Positions 34,623 through 42,678 of a stretch of DNA of 64,000 bases are shown in pieces. The stretch lies in the NCBI GenBank assembly GCA_027451905.1, contig DAIDHV010000005.1, positions 57,710-121,709 of the forward strand. Direction: 5' to 3'. The stretch's first letter is position 1. Every line of letters begins with the position of its first letter. A program made the translations under genes and the position numbers. Under the pieces are notes generated by a model. That model saw only the letters and a list, made by a program, of their open reading frames with translations, was not told where the DNA came from and made no database searches. This DNA comes from Armatimonadota bacterium. Lineage in GTDB: Bacteria; Armatimonadota; Fimbriimonadia; Fimbriimonadales; Fimbriimonadaceae.

Positions 34623-35308
34623 AGAATAACCCCCTTTCCAACCGAAGGCTCGGATTGGAATCGGTAAGAAAGGACCGTGCTAAGCGGACACAAGTCAAGT
34701 CCATTTTTTGATTCTGCCCTAAGGCAGACCCAATTGAGGAAGTCTAGAAAGTGGGGGGATCCTATTTCAAGTCCGAGCGCGACCGCACTTCGAGCCACTC
34801 CCTTATCTGTTTCAAGCTCAATCCCAAACAGAGCCGAACCTTTAGCATCAAGGTCTCTCAAGGGGTGGGCGTCGGTTGGCAAGAGAAGTGGCACCTCGAT
34901 TTGGGGAAAGTTAGTGAGCTGGTTTTGTACTTCCTTTGCACACTCTCCAAAGGGAAGTAATAGACCAATCGGTTCATCCAGGCCAAGTTCTCGGTTCAGT
35001 TTTTGGGCTGATTGAGCTTCTTCAGCATAGGCAGAAACTGGCCAAATCCCAGCCGTCTCATCCCTCAGGAATCCGAAAAAAGGGCTGGAAAGCCACTCAA
35101 CCCCCCAATCTTGGGCCGTCTTGCACGCCGGCTTGTGATTCACCATGCCTTGGGGAGCGATAGCAAGGCTCGGCTTGATTTGCAAGTTCGCAGTGAGTTC
35201 TAGGCCGGTGAGCAAGCATTCAACTTGAACTTTGTGATGAAGAGACCCAACAAAGACCAGCCCAAGAGGACCAAGTGCGTCCGCGGGCTGCGATTCGGGT
35301 CGTTTCAT
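34619..35308 (-). CDS. Protein of unknown function upstream of folK
   Basis: A 229-residue soluble protein with no recognised motif; no signal peptide or membrane span. Visible stretches include GLVFVGSLHHKVQVECLL, PSLAIAPQGMVNHKP and a pattern of alternating strands and helices. It heads a four-gene operon (this gene, folK, two GspF-type platform proteins). TATGAT at 35322-35317 lies eight bases before the ATG, a leaderless start. Its function cannot be told from context, because the neighbours belong to unrelated pathways. Confidence 0.6.
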   Translation of the reverse strand: MKRPESQPADALGPLGLVFVGSLHHKVQVECLLTGLELTANLQIKPSLAIAPQGMVNHKPACKTAQDWGVEWLSSPFFGFLRDETAGIWPVSAYAEEAQSAQKLNRELGLDEPIGLLLPFGECAKEVQNQLTNFPQIEVPLLLPTDAHPLRDLDAKGSALFGIELETDKGVARSAVALGLEIGSPHFLDFLNWVCLRAESKNGLDLCPLSTVLSYRFQSEPSVGKGVIL

Positions 35309-35328
35309 CTACCGATATCATATTCTAG

Positions 35329-35706
35329 TTAGCCCACTTTGTGAAGGGTTACCGAAGTTGCGCTGCTGCCATTTGGGGGTGGGATCGAAACCATTTCGTT
35401 GCCTGCCTTGTTAAGGCGATACCGAAAGGCTCCGTTCCATGACCCTCCAAATGAGCCATCAACGCCCCCTTGGCGGAGATCACGATACATGATCACTTCA
35501 TTTCCTTCAGTATGCCAAGTGCCATCGTAGTTGCCGTCGGTGCTCTTGACACTAATCGAGCCATCGGGTTTGGCAACCAGCGTTGATGTGTTTTTTCCAA
35601 CCTTGGCAACCCAGGTTCCAACAATGGAGGGCCCTGAGGAGCAACCCGCGATGACAGCAGCCAAAACGGCCGCGATTCCGAACCTACTTAATCTTGAAAT
35701 TCTCAT
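35329..35706 (-). CDS. Lipoprotein of unknown function
   Basis: A 125-residue protein with a signal peptide and lipobox (AAVLAAVIAGCSSG, Cys at residue 22). The mature part begins IVGTWVAKVGKN and is beta-rich with repeated Gly-Thr-Trp motifs (GTW at residues 30 and 63), like small lipocalin-type 'GTW' domains. No enzymatic motif is visible. It lies between the folK operon and endonuclease IV on the same strand. Confidence 0.7.
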   Translation of the reverse strand: MRISRLSRFGIAAVLAAVIAGCSSGPSIVGTWVAKVGKNTSTLVAKPDGSISVKSTDGNYDGTWHTEGNEVIMYRDLRQGGVDGSFGGSWNGAFRYRLNKAGNEMVSIPPPNGSSATSVTLHKVG

Positions 35707-35718
35707 TTTCTAAAGCAA

Positions 35719-36582
35719 TTAACCTAACGTACTGGAAGTTTCAGACCATTCCCATAGTTTTGCAACATTTTTTCTGTGGCCATCGTTCTCAATCGGGGTT
35801 TCTACAACGATCGGAATTCCAAAAAATCTTGGGTCATTCACCAAAAGTCGAAAGCAAAGTTCACCAATTTCACCTTCGCCAAGGTTTTCATGACGATCAA
35901 CTCGGCTTGCTAAGGGTTTTTTACTGTCATTGCAGTGGATGAGATGAAGCCGCTGCAGGCCAATCTTTGAATCAAACTCGTTCCAAAACTCAAGATATCC
36001 GGCTTCTGTGCGGATGTCATAACCGGCTGCAAAGATATGGCAAGTGTCCACGCAGACTCCTAAGTTTTTGGGGTTGTTGGTTTTTTCTATGAGGGTTGCC
36101 AAATGGTCAATCTGAAAATTAAGGCTTGATCCTTGCCCCGCGGTTGTTTCCATCAGCAAGTTCACATCGGTTGGTGATTTGGAGAGAACTTCAAGGATGC
36201 CATCGGCGGCTGATGCCAAACCAGATTCAAGCCCCGCACCCATATGGGCGCCAATATGGCTTACCACATTTTTGACTCCGAGGGTATGACACCGGTCTAA
36301 CTCACCGGCAAGGCCCTCTATGCTTCGGGTTCTGCCTTCTGGCTTGGGGTCCGCCAAGTTAATCAGATAGCTGTCGTGGCTTGCGACATGCCGGATTCCC
36401 GTTTCTTCCTCAGCCAGTTTTAAATCGGCAATTTTGGCAGGATCAAGCGGGGTGCGCTTCCACATTCTGGGGCTAGCTGTAAAGATTTGAATGGCATTGC
36501 AGCCTATTTCTTTCCCAGCCCGAACGCAGCCTCCTGGGCCACCCGAAGAAGGCATATGAGCCCCAAACAAATGTGTTGCCAT
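35719..36582 (-). CDS. nfo: Endonuclease IV (AP endonuclease)
   Basis: A 287-residue zinc-dependent enzyme that cuts DNA at abasic sites in base excision repair. The TIM-barrel motifs include FGAHMPSSGG at the start, NVVSHIGAHMGAG, LLMETTAGQGSS, GVCVDTCHIFAAGYD, LHLIHCNDSKKPLASRVDRH and VVETPIEND, with the His/Asp/Glu metal ligands. The ATG at 36582 gives the family's length; the frame extends upstream without support. A CAAACT box lies seven bases before the start. Confidence 0.93.
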   Translation of the reverse strand: MATHLFGAHMPSSGGPGGCVRAGKEIGCNAIQIFTASPRMWKRTPLDPAKIADLKLAEEETGIRHVASHDSYLINLADPKPEGRTRSIEGLAGELDRCHTLGVKNVVSHIGAHMGAGLESGLASAADGILEVLSKSPTDVNLLMETTAGQGSSLNFQIDHLATLIEKTNNPKNLGVCVDTCHIFAAGYDIRTEAGYLEFWNEFDSKIGLQRLHLIHCNDSKKPLASRVDRHENLGEGEIGELCFRLLVNDPRFFGIPIVVETPIENDGHRKNVAKLWEWSETSSTLG

Positions 36583-36738
36583 TCTTTTCAGTTTGACATA
36601 GCGTGCCAAGCCTGGGCAAAAAATATGGAATTGCCATTTCTTTAGCGCAGTCCTGTGGCAAGGAGAGCAAGGCAAGGCAGTGGCAAGAGGTCCGGATTGA
36701 ACCCTTTGTCCTTGTTTAGGGTAGAAACAAAGCATTCC

Positions 36739-38091
36739 ATGGGAACCTATTTGCCCGCATTTAAGGCTTACGACATCAGGGGAGTTGTTCCTGATGAACT
36801 GAACCCAGATCTAGCCTACAGAATTGGCAGAGCCCTTGCCGATCAGTTGTCTGATGCTCAAAAAATATGCGTCGGCTATGACATCAGGCTAAGCGGCCCT
36901 GAGCTTTCCAAATCCCTGTCGGACGGGCTTCGGGATGCAGGAGTTCATGTGGTTGATCTTGGCATGGTAGGCACCGAAATGGTCTACTTTGCGACTGCCC
37001 ATCACAACTTAGACGGTGGCGTGATGATCACAGCAAGCCATAACCCCCCTCAGTACAACGGGATGAAAATGGTTCGGAATCAAAGCCGGCCAATTAGTTC
37101 CGACACGGGCCTCAATGAGATTGAAAAAAGGGCGTTTGAACAAAAATGGGAGCGGACTGGCAAAGGCTCTCATTCGGAGCTGGACGTTTACCAAGGCTTT
37201 ATAGATCATTTGCTGTCCATCGTGAATCCTGCGGACATCAAACCGCTTAGAGTGCTACTTGATGCAGGTAACGGCGCGGTTGGGGTCGCGTTAGAAAAGC
37301 TATTGCCCCGTCTGAGCCTGAATGTGGAAAAGCGGCGATTCGAGCCAGATGGGACTTTCCCAAATGGGGTGCCTAATCCCATTTTAGAAGAGTCACGGGC
37401 AGGAGCGGAAGCGATCATGAAAAAAGGTGGCTTCGATTTTTGCGTTGCTTGGGATGGCGATTACGACCGGTGCTTTTTTATTGACGAATCTGGCCGTTTT
37501 ATTGAGGGCTACTACATTGTGGGGCTGCTTTCTCAGGCCATTCTGACTGCCAACCCAAGCCAAACCATCATTTATGATCCTCGGCTCACTTGGAACACGT
37601 TGGATATTGTCAATAAGCTAGGGGGAAAAGCCGTCATCTGCAAAAGCGGACATGCCTTTATCAAAGAAAAAATGAGGGCGGAAGATGCAGTTTATGGTGG
37701 AGAAATGAGTGCCCACCATTACTTTAAAGACCATTGGTACTGCGATAGCGGATTGATCCCCTTTTTGCTTGTGGTGCGCTTGGTGTCTCAGTCGGGAAGG
37801 TCTTTGGGCAGTTTGGTGGATGAAATGATCCAGAACTACCCTTGCTCTGGGGAAGTCAATAGTCATGTGGAGAATGTTGCCGATGCAATCGCCAAGGTGG
37901 AATCGGCCTATGCCAATCAGCCCGGAATCAAAATTGACAAATTGGATGGTCTAAGCGTGGAATCCGACAAGTGGCGATTTAACCTTCGCGGCAGCAATAC
38001 CGAACCTGTGATTCGGCTCAACGTAGAGTCTAAAGGCGATCGAGCCTTGATGGAGCAAATCACAGCCGAAGTCAAAGGGATGTACAGTTAA
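36739..38091 (+). CDS. Phosphomannomutase/phosphoglucomutase
   Basis: A 450-residue alpha-D-phosphohexomutase interconverting 1- and 6-phosphates of glucose or mannose, feeding surface polysaccharide synthesis. Domain motifs in order: FKAYDIRGVVPDELN; TASHNPPQYNGMKMV with the phosphoserine; the metal loop DGDYDRCFFID (about residues 238-248); sugar-binding GGEMSAHHYF; and phosphate-binding RGSNTEPVIRLNVES near the C-terminus. The GEMSAHH form is that of the ManB/AlgC group. The start is at 36739; a possible TAGAAA box lies eleven bases upstream. An esterase gene follows after six bases. Confidence 0.9.
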   Translation: MGTYLPAFKAYDIRGVVPDELNPDLAYRIGRALADQLSDAQKICVGYDIRLSGPELSKSLSDGLRDAGVHVVDLGMVGTEMVYFATAHHNLDGGVMITASHNPPQYNGMKMVRNQSRPISSDTGLNEIEKRAFEQKWERTGKGSHSELDVYQGFIDHLLSIVNPADIKPLRVLLDAGNGAVGVALEKLLPRLSLNVEKRRFEPDGTFPNGVPNPILEESRAGAEAIMKKGGFDFCVAWDGDYDRCFFIDESGRFIEGYYIVGLLSQAILTANPSQTIIYDPRLTWNTLDIVNKLGGKAVICKSGHAFIKEKMRAEDAVYGGEMSAHHYFKDHWYCDSGLIPFLLVVRLVSQSGRSLGSLVDEMIQNYPCSGEVNSHVENVADAIAKVESAYANQPGIKIDKLDGLSVESDKWRFNLRGSNTEPVIRLNVESKGDRALMEQITAEVKGMYS

Positions 38092-38097
38092 AGGGTC

Positions 38098-38961
38098 ATG
38101 ATCTTTCCCGTCATCACCCTAGCCCTGACCCAGCCCAATATCCAGACAGCGTCCATTCCAAAAGTCATTCGGTTATGGGATGGGCCAGCACCGGGATCTT
38201 TAGGAAATGGCAGCGAAGATAATCCAGACCTGACCGTGTATCTGCCCAAAGGAGTGTCGTCTCATGCCGCCGTTATTGTGTGTCCGGGCGGGGGATATGT
38301 GTTTCGAGCCCCTCACGAAGGAGGGCCACCAGCTGCCATGCTTTCTAAACTGGGCATCACTGCTTTTGTTCTCAAATACAGAATTGCGCCTCGGTACCAC
38401 TATCCTGTTCAGCGGGAGGACGTGATGAGGGCGATGAGATTGGTTCGGTACTATGCGCCACAGTGGGGAATTGACCCCAATAAGATCGGGATTATGGGTT
38501 TTTCTGCCGGTGGCCATCTTGCGGCCATGGCCGCAACGTGCTTTGATTCTGGCAACCCAAATGCCGCCGATCCGATCGATAAGGTGAGTTCAAAACCGGA
38601 TGCGGCTATGCTCCTTTATCCTGTGATAACCATGCACAAGTCTTTCACTCATATGGGTTCTCGGATTGCACTTTTGGGGAATCATCCAAGCCGGGCCATG
38701 GTCAACAAAATGTCGTTAGAGCAGAGGGTGACGGCAGAAACTCCACCCAGCTTTGTGGTGGCAACTTATGATGATAATGTTGTCCCGATTCAGAACAGCT
38801 TGGAATATGTGATGGCTTGCTGGAAACACCACGTGCCGGTGGAATTTCACCTTTACGCTCATGGTCCTCATGGCTTTGGTCTCGGGCTCGGGAATCCCGT
38901 CCTCAGTCGGTGGGCGTCTGCTTGTGGGCTTTGGTTAAAGGGGCTTGGTTTTACTCACTAG
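38098..38961 (+). CDS. Exported alpha/beta hydrolase (esterase/BD-FAE-like)
   Basis: A 287-residue esterase-type hydrolase. The oxyanion-hole stretch VIVCPGGGYVFRAPHEG (about residues 61-77), nucleophile GFSAGGHLAA (Ser about 138), Asp in ATYDDNVVP (about 223) and His in HGPHGFGLG (about 259) form a complete triad. A short hydrophobic N-terminus (MIFPVITLALTQ) may be a weak signal peptide. It starts six bases after the phosphohexomutase stop codon, so the two are co-transcribed. The likely substrates are acetylated sugars, an inference only. Confidence 0.85.
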   Translation: MIFPVITLALTQPNIQTASIPKVIRLWDGPAPGSLGNGSEDNPDLTVYLPKGVSSHAAVIVCPGGGYVFRAPHEGGPPAAMLSKLGITAFVLKYRIAPRYHYPVQREDVMRAMRLVRYYAPQWGIDPNKIGIMGFSAGGHLAAMAATCFDSGNPNAADPIDKVSSKPDAAMLLYPVITMHKSFTHMGSRIALLGNHPSRAMVNKMSLEQRVTAETPPSFVVATYDDNVVPIQNSLEYVMACWKHHVPVEFHLYAHGPHGFGLGLGNPVLSRWASACGLWLKGLGFTH

Positions 38962-39021
38962 CCGCAAATAAGCGCAGATTTTTAGAGAGATCGGCCCTTG
39001 GCAGGTGTAAACTGAAGAGCG

Positions 39022-39432
39022 ATGGATGGAGGTGGGAATTTGCTGGAAGAGGCGCTTCAAATAGCCAAAGAGCGCGGCTATGCAGAAATAAGCTTAGAAA
39101 CAGACGACTTAAGCTTTAGCGCCACCTTAACCGTTCCCAAGAAAAAGCCCGGATCCAAGCCTTTGCAAGACAGCAGTCAAGAAGAAATTGGACCCGAAGA
39201 ATTGGTGGTGAAATCTCATCTTGTTGGGTATTTCCAGGCTCCCAATTCTGGCATTAAGGTCGGCAGCAAAGTGCAGGAAGAAGATGTGATCGCGGTGATT
39301 TCGGTCTTTGGCATTAGTAACGAAATCGAGGCAGGTGCTTCTGCCATGATCAAGGAGATTTTAGTTGAAGATGGACAAGCGGTGGAATATGGTCAGCCGC
39401 TTTTGATTTTGCAAATGGAGACAACATTATGA
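39022..39432 (+). CDS. Biotin carboxyl carrier (AccB)-like protein lacking the biotinylation lysine
   Basis: A 136-residue protein. The C-terminal half is a clear biotinyl/lipoyl domain: FQAPNSGIKVGSKVQEEDVI, then SNEIEAGASAMIKEILVEDG and VEYGQPLLIL, as in AccB. Where AccB has the biotinylated EAMKM, this protein reads SVFGI (residues 94-98), so the lysine is replaced by Gly97. It therefore cannot carry biotin, like plant BADC proteins that regulate acetyl-CoA carboxylase by competing with BCCP. It heads the accC operon. TAAACT lies eight bases before the ATG, a leaderless start; the next gene overlaps its stop by four bases. Confidence 0.85.
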   Translation: MDGGGNLLEEALQIAKERGYAEISLETDDLSFSATLTVPKKKPGSKPLQDSSQEEIGPEELVVKSHLVGYFQAPNSGIKVGSKVQEEDVIAVISVFGISNEIEAGASAMIKEILVEDGQAVEYGQPLLILQMETTL

Positions 39433-39887
39433 ATCGATTTCAAGAAGGCGGGCTTAACAATCTTGCCGTTGATCAAATCCAAAAGGTGAAAAGAAAGGCT
39501 CGATCCACCCGATCTGGAAATGCCTCGTTGATCGGGCTCCTTGTGGCAGCCGCCATTGTTCTGCTTCTAACCGTTATCTTTCTGAAGGGAGGCATTCCCG
39601 GGTTTAGCAAACCGGCTGGCCCAGCCCGCAAAGATAATCTTGGTAAGACTGTGCCAGGTGCGGTAAAGGCTGATGCCGAGGACACGGTTTGCCGCAACAA
39701 TTTGCAGCAAATCAGGCTTGCTATCCAGACTCAACAGGCGATGGACCCGGACGGAAAATTCCCTTCATCATTACAAGACTTGCATCTTCCGGCAAGTATG
39801 CTGAAATGCCCTCTTGGCGGACAGTACATTTACGATCCTACGACGGGAACGGTTCATTGCAACCACCCCGGCCACGAGAATTTTTAG
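39429..39887 (+). CDS. Pilin-like single-span protein in the accC operon
   Basis: A 152-residue protein. Residues 1-30 are basic and polar, then GNASLIGLLVAAAIVLLLTV forms one membrane span, reminiscent of a prepilin helix but with Gly where pilins have Glu5 and a long N-terminal extension. The outer part, CRNNLQQIRLAIQTQQAMD then DGKFPSSLQDLHLP and CPLGGQYIYDPTTG, follows the pattern of pseudopilin globular domains. It starts four bases inside the previous gene and ends just before accC. Its role there is unknown. Confidence 0.65.
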   Translation: MNRFQEGGLNNLAVDQIQKVKRKARSTRSGNASLIGLLVAAAIVLLLTVIFLKGGIPGFSKPAGPARKDNLGKTVPGAVKADAEDTVCRNNLQQIRLAIQTQQAMDPDGKFPSSLQDLHLPASMLKCPLGGQYIYDPTTGTVHCNHPGHENF

Positions 39888-39893
39888 CTGCCT

Positions 39894-41255
39894 GTGTTCA
39901 AAACGATTTTAGTTGCCAATCGAGGAGAAATCGCCTGCCGCGTTATCCGTGCCTGCCGTGAGCTTGGCATCCAAAGCGTTGCGGTTTACAGCGAAGCCGA
40001 TCGTGACAGTAACCATGTTTCTCTTGCCGATAAAGCGATTTGCGTTGGAGCTGGCGCCAATGGCGATAGCTATTTGAACCTTGCCAATGTGTTGATGGCA
40101 GTGCAGATATCGGGCGCCGAAGCCGTTCACCCTGGTTATGGTTACTTTAGCGAGCGATCGCACTTTGTGGATGCCCTTTCTAACCTCAACGTGAAGTTTA
40201 TAGGCCCTCCCACCGAGGCAATTGAGGCGATGGGAGATAAAGCAAGGGCGAAGTCGGCAGCGATTGCTGCTCATTGTCCGGTTGTGCCCGGATCAGAGGG
40301 CCCCGTGGCCAATGAAGTGGAAGCCCACAAAATTGCTATGGACATCGGCTATCCCGTATTGCTCAAAGCGGTGGCAGGCGGCGGAGGAAGAGGCATCCGT
40401 AAAGTTGAATCTCAGGAGGAACTTGTAAGAGCCTTTCCCATGGCTGCTGCCGAAGCCCAAGCCAGCTTTGGAAGTGGGGCGATGTTAGTAGAAAAAGCCG
40501 TGATCAAGCCTCGACACGTGGAAATCCAGGTTCTGGGGGATGAACATGGAAACATGGTGTATTTGGGGGAGCGAGAATGTAGCGTTCAGAATTTGCGCCA
40601 CCAAAAAATAGTGGAAGAAGCCCCTGATGCCAAGCTTCCTGATGCACTCCGAAAGGAAATGGGAGAAGCAGCCGTCAGGACTGCCCTTAGCGTGGGTTAT
40701 ACCAATGCAGGCACGGTAGAGTTTCTTGTGGATCCAGAGGGCAAGTTCTACTTTTTGGAAATGAACACAAGGCTGCAGGTGGAGCATCCTGTGACGGAAG
40801 AAATAACGGGTTTGGATTTGGTCCATTTGCAAATTGCAATCGCCAATGGTGCCAAACTGCCCTTTAAACAGTCCGACGTTGCCCTAAAGGGCCACGCGAT
40901 CGAAGCAAGAATAACCGCCCAGGATCCAGACCGGGATTTTGCGCCTTCTACTGGCTGCATAACCCAATGGCGACCACCCACCGGACGCGGGGTCAGGATG
41001 GAAACTCACTGCTTTGCAGGGTTTTCTATCAGTCCGTTTTATGATCCTTTGTTGGCTAAGCTGGTTGTAAAAGGGGATAATCGTGCCGATGCTGTAGCTA
41101 GGCTGCAAGCAGCCCTGCACGATTTTTGCATCGAGGGCATAGCCACCAACTTGCCATTCTTGCGCCGATTCTGCGCAAGCAAAGAGTATGTTCAGGGTGA
41201 GTTGGAAACTTCGCTAGTAGGTAGGTTTCTTTCCGACGGAGACCAAGCCTCATAA
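39894..41255 (+). CDS. accC: Biotin carboxylase subunit of acetyl-CoA carboxylase
   Basis: A 453-residue ATP-grasp enzyme that carboxylates biotin on BCCP, the first step of fatty-acid synthesis. It starts with GTG, FKTILVANRGEIACRVIRAC; ATP-binding KAVAGGGGRGIRKV, LGERECSVQNLRHQKIVEEA, LEMNTRLQVEHPVTE and HAIEARITAQDP are standard. Its neighbours are a lysine-less BCCP-like protein and a pilin-like protein upstream, while the true biotinylated AccB and the carboxyltransferase are not in the window. The next gene nusB overlaps its stop by one base. Confidence 0.95.
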   Translation: MFKTILVANRGEIACRVIRACRELGIQSVAVYSEADRDSNHVSLADKAICVGAGANGDSYLNLANVLMAVQISGAEAVHPGYGYFSERSHFVDALSNLNVKFIGPPTEAIEAMGDKARAKSAAIAAHCPVVPGSEGPVANEVEAHKIAMDIGYPVLLKAVAGGGGRGIRKVESQEELVRAFPMAAAEAQASFGSGAMLVEKAVIKPRHVEIQVLGDEHGNMVYLGERECSVQNLRHQKIVEEAPDAKLPDALRKEMGEAAVRTALSVGYTNAGTVEFLVDPEGKFYFLEMNTRLQVEHPVTEEITGLDLVHLQIAIANGAKLPFKQSDVALKGHAIEARITAQDPDRDFAPSTGCITQWRPPTGRGVRMETHCFAGFSISPFYDPLLAKLVVKGDNRADAVARLQAALHDFCIEGIATNLPFLRRFCASKEYVQGELETSLVGRFLSDGDQAS

Positions 41256-41830
41256 TGGTTGCTTCCCGACGAAAGTCTCGAGAAGTGGCTCTAAAAACCC
41301 TTTACGGAATCGAAATTTCCAACAACCCCAGTTCGGAAGCCTTTTCCGACTCTCTGGAAGAAAACGAACTGACTCCGATGATGAAGGAGTATGCAGAAAA
41401 GCTTGTTTACGGAGTGAGAGGCAACCTTGCCGAACTCGATGCCCTCATTTCGAAAGGGCTTACAAACTACTCTCTAGATCGCCTTGCCGTCATTGATCGG
41501 AACCTACTTCGGGTGGCTGCTTACGAGCTCATGTATCAGCCGGCAACCCCGCCTGCGGTTAGCATTAACGAGGCGGTTAGCCTTGCCAAGAAGTATTCAA
41601 CTGCAGAAAGCGGCCAATTTGTTAATGGAGTTCTTTCTTACGTTTTAGCCCAGTCTTCAAAAGCCAACTGGGATCCTGCCACTGCCCCCAGTGAATTTGA
41701 AGAAGAAGAAGAGATTTATGAAGCAGATTCCATCGAACCAGTTGTTGAAGAGATTGTAGAACCCAATACGGAAGCCGCTGATGAATTTAATAAAGTAGGC
41801 AAGTGGACAATTAAGTTAAATCAACGATGA
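41255..41830 (+). CDS. nusB: Transcription antitermination factor NusB
   Basis: A 191-residue protein whose first 135 residues are the all-helical NusB fold (ASRRKSREVALKTLYGIEI at the start, INEAVSLAKKYSTAESGQFV and NGVLSYVL at the end). NusB binds boxA RNA with S10 during rRNA antitermination. About 55 extra C-terminal residues are strongly acidic (EEEEEIYEADSIEP and so on) and probably disordered. The gene overlaps accC by one base and folD by four, so it is part of the accC operon. Confidence 0.92.
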   Translation: MVASRRKSREVALKTLYGIEISNNPSSEAFSDSLEENELTPMMKEYAEKLVYGVRGNLAELDALISKGLTNYSLDRLAVIDRNLLRVAAYELMYQPATPPAVSINEAVSLAKKYSTAESGQFVNGVLSYVLAQSSKANWDPATAPSEFEEEEEIYEADSIEPVVEEIVEPNTEAADEFNKVGKWTIKLNQR

Positions 41831-42678
41831 GCGCACAAATCTTAGACGGTAAGGCCCTTTCTCAGTTGAGGCGAGTTGCCTTGGCAGAGAGAGTTTCGAA
41901 ACTGCTTGCCAAAGGCACCACCCCTCGGCTAGACGTCATTGTTGCCTCCCAAGATCCCGCCAGCATTGCCTATGCCTCGATGAAAAGGAGATGGGCAGAA
42001 GCAGCTGGAATGAAGGGAGAAAGCTACGAAGTTGGTCCAGAAACCAGCCACAACGAGCTTTTAGAGCTGGTTTTTAGGTTGAACGCAAACACAAACATTC
42101 ATGGTATTTTGCTTCAGCATCCTCTGCCTCCTCAACTTGATGAGCTTGATGCCCTGCTTCATCTTGGGGCAGAAAAGGATGTAGACGGCATTACCCCTCA
42201 ATCTTTGGGAAGGCTGGTCGCCAACATGCCTGGATTTCGGTGTGCAACCCCCCTTGGCATTATCCACATGCTGGAGCACTACGGGATAGATCCAACCGGG
42301 AAAAGGGCGGTGGTTATTGGCAGAAGCGTGATTGTGGGTAAGCCGATGGCGCTGCTTTTGCTGCAAAAGAATGCCACTGTGACCATTGCCCACTCAAAAA
42401 CGGAAAACCTTGCCGAACTGTGCCGCACTGCCGACATCCTTGTGGCGGCTGTGGGAAGACCAGAGTTGGTTAAAGGAGATTGGATCAAACCAGGAGCGGT
42501 AGTTATTGATGCTGGCTACAACAAAGTTGAAGGCAGAAAATTTGATGTTGGCGACGTTGAATTTGAATCAGCGTCGCAGGTTGCGTCTTGGATCACACCG
42601 GTTCCAGGCGGTGTTGGCCCCATGACGGTGGTGACCCTTTTGGAAAATACAGTGGATGCAGCAGAAAAGAAGGCGTAA
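41827..42678 (+). CDS. folD: Methylenetetrahydrofolate dehydrogenase/cyclohydrolase
   Basis: A 283-residue bifunctional folate enzyme interconverting methylene-, methenyl- and formyl-tetrahydrofolate. The catalytic Tyr-Lys motif is in IAYASMKRRWAE (Y50, K54), followed by HGILLQHPLPPQ, EKDVDGITP and the signature VIGRSVIVGKPMA, with DAGYNKVEG and PVPGGVGPMTVVTLLEN near the end. It starts with a 4-base overlap of nusB's stop, and its last 23 bases overlap the next hydrolase gene. Confidence 0.95.
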   Translation: MSAQILDGKALSQLRRVALAERVSKLLAKGTTPRLDVIVASQDPASIAYASMKRRWAEAAGMKGESYEVGPETSHNELLELVFRLNANTNIHGILLQHPLPPQLDELDALLHLGAEKDVDGITPQSLGRLVANMPGFRCATPLGIIHMLEHYGIDPTGKRAVVIGRSVIVGKPMALLLLQKNATVTIAHSKTENLAELCRTADILVAAVGRPELVKGDWIKPGAVVIDAGYNKVEGRKFDVGDVEFESASQVASWITPVPGGVGPMTVVTLLENTVDAAEKKA

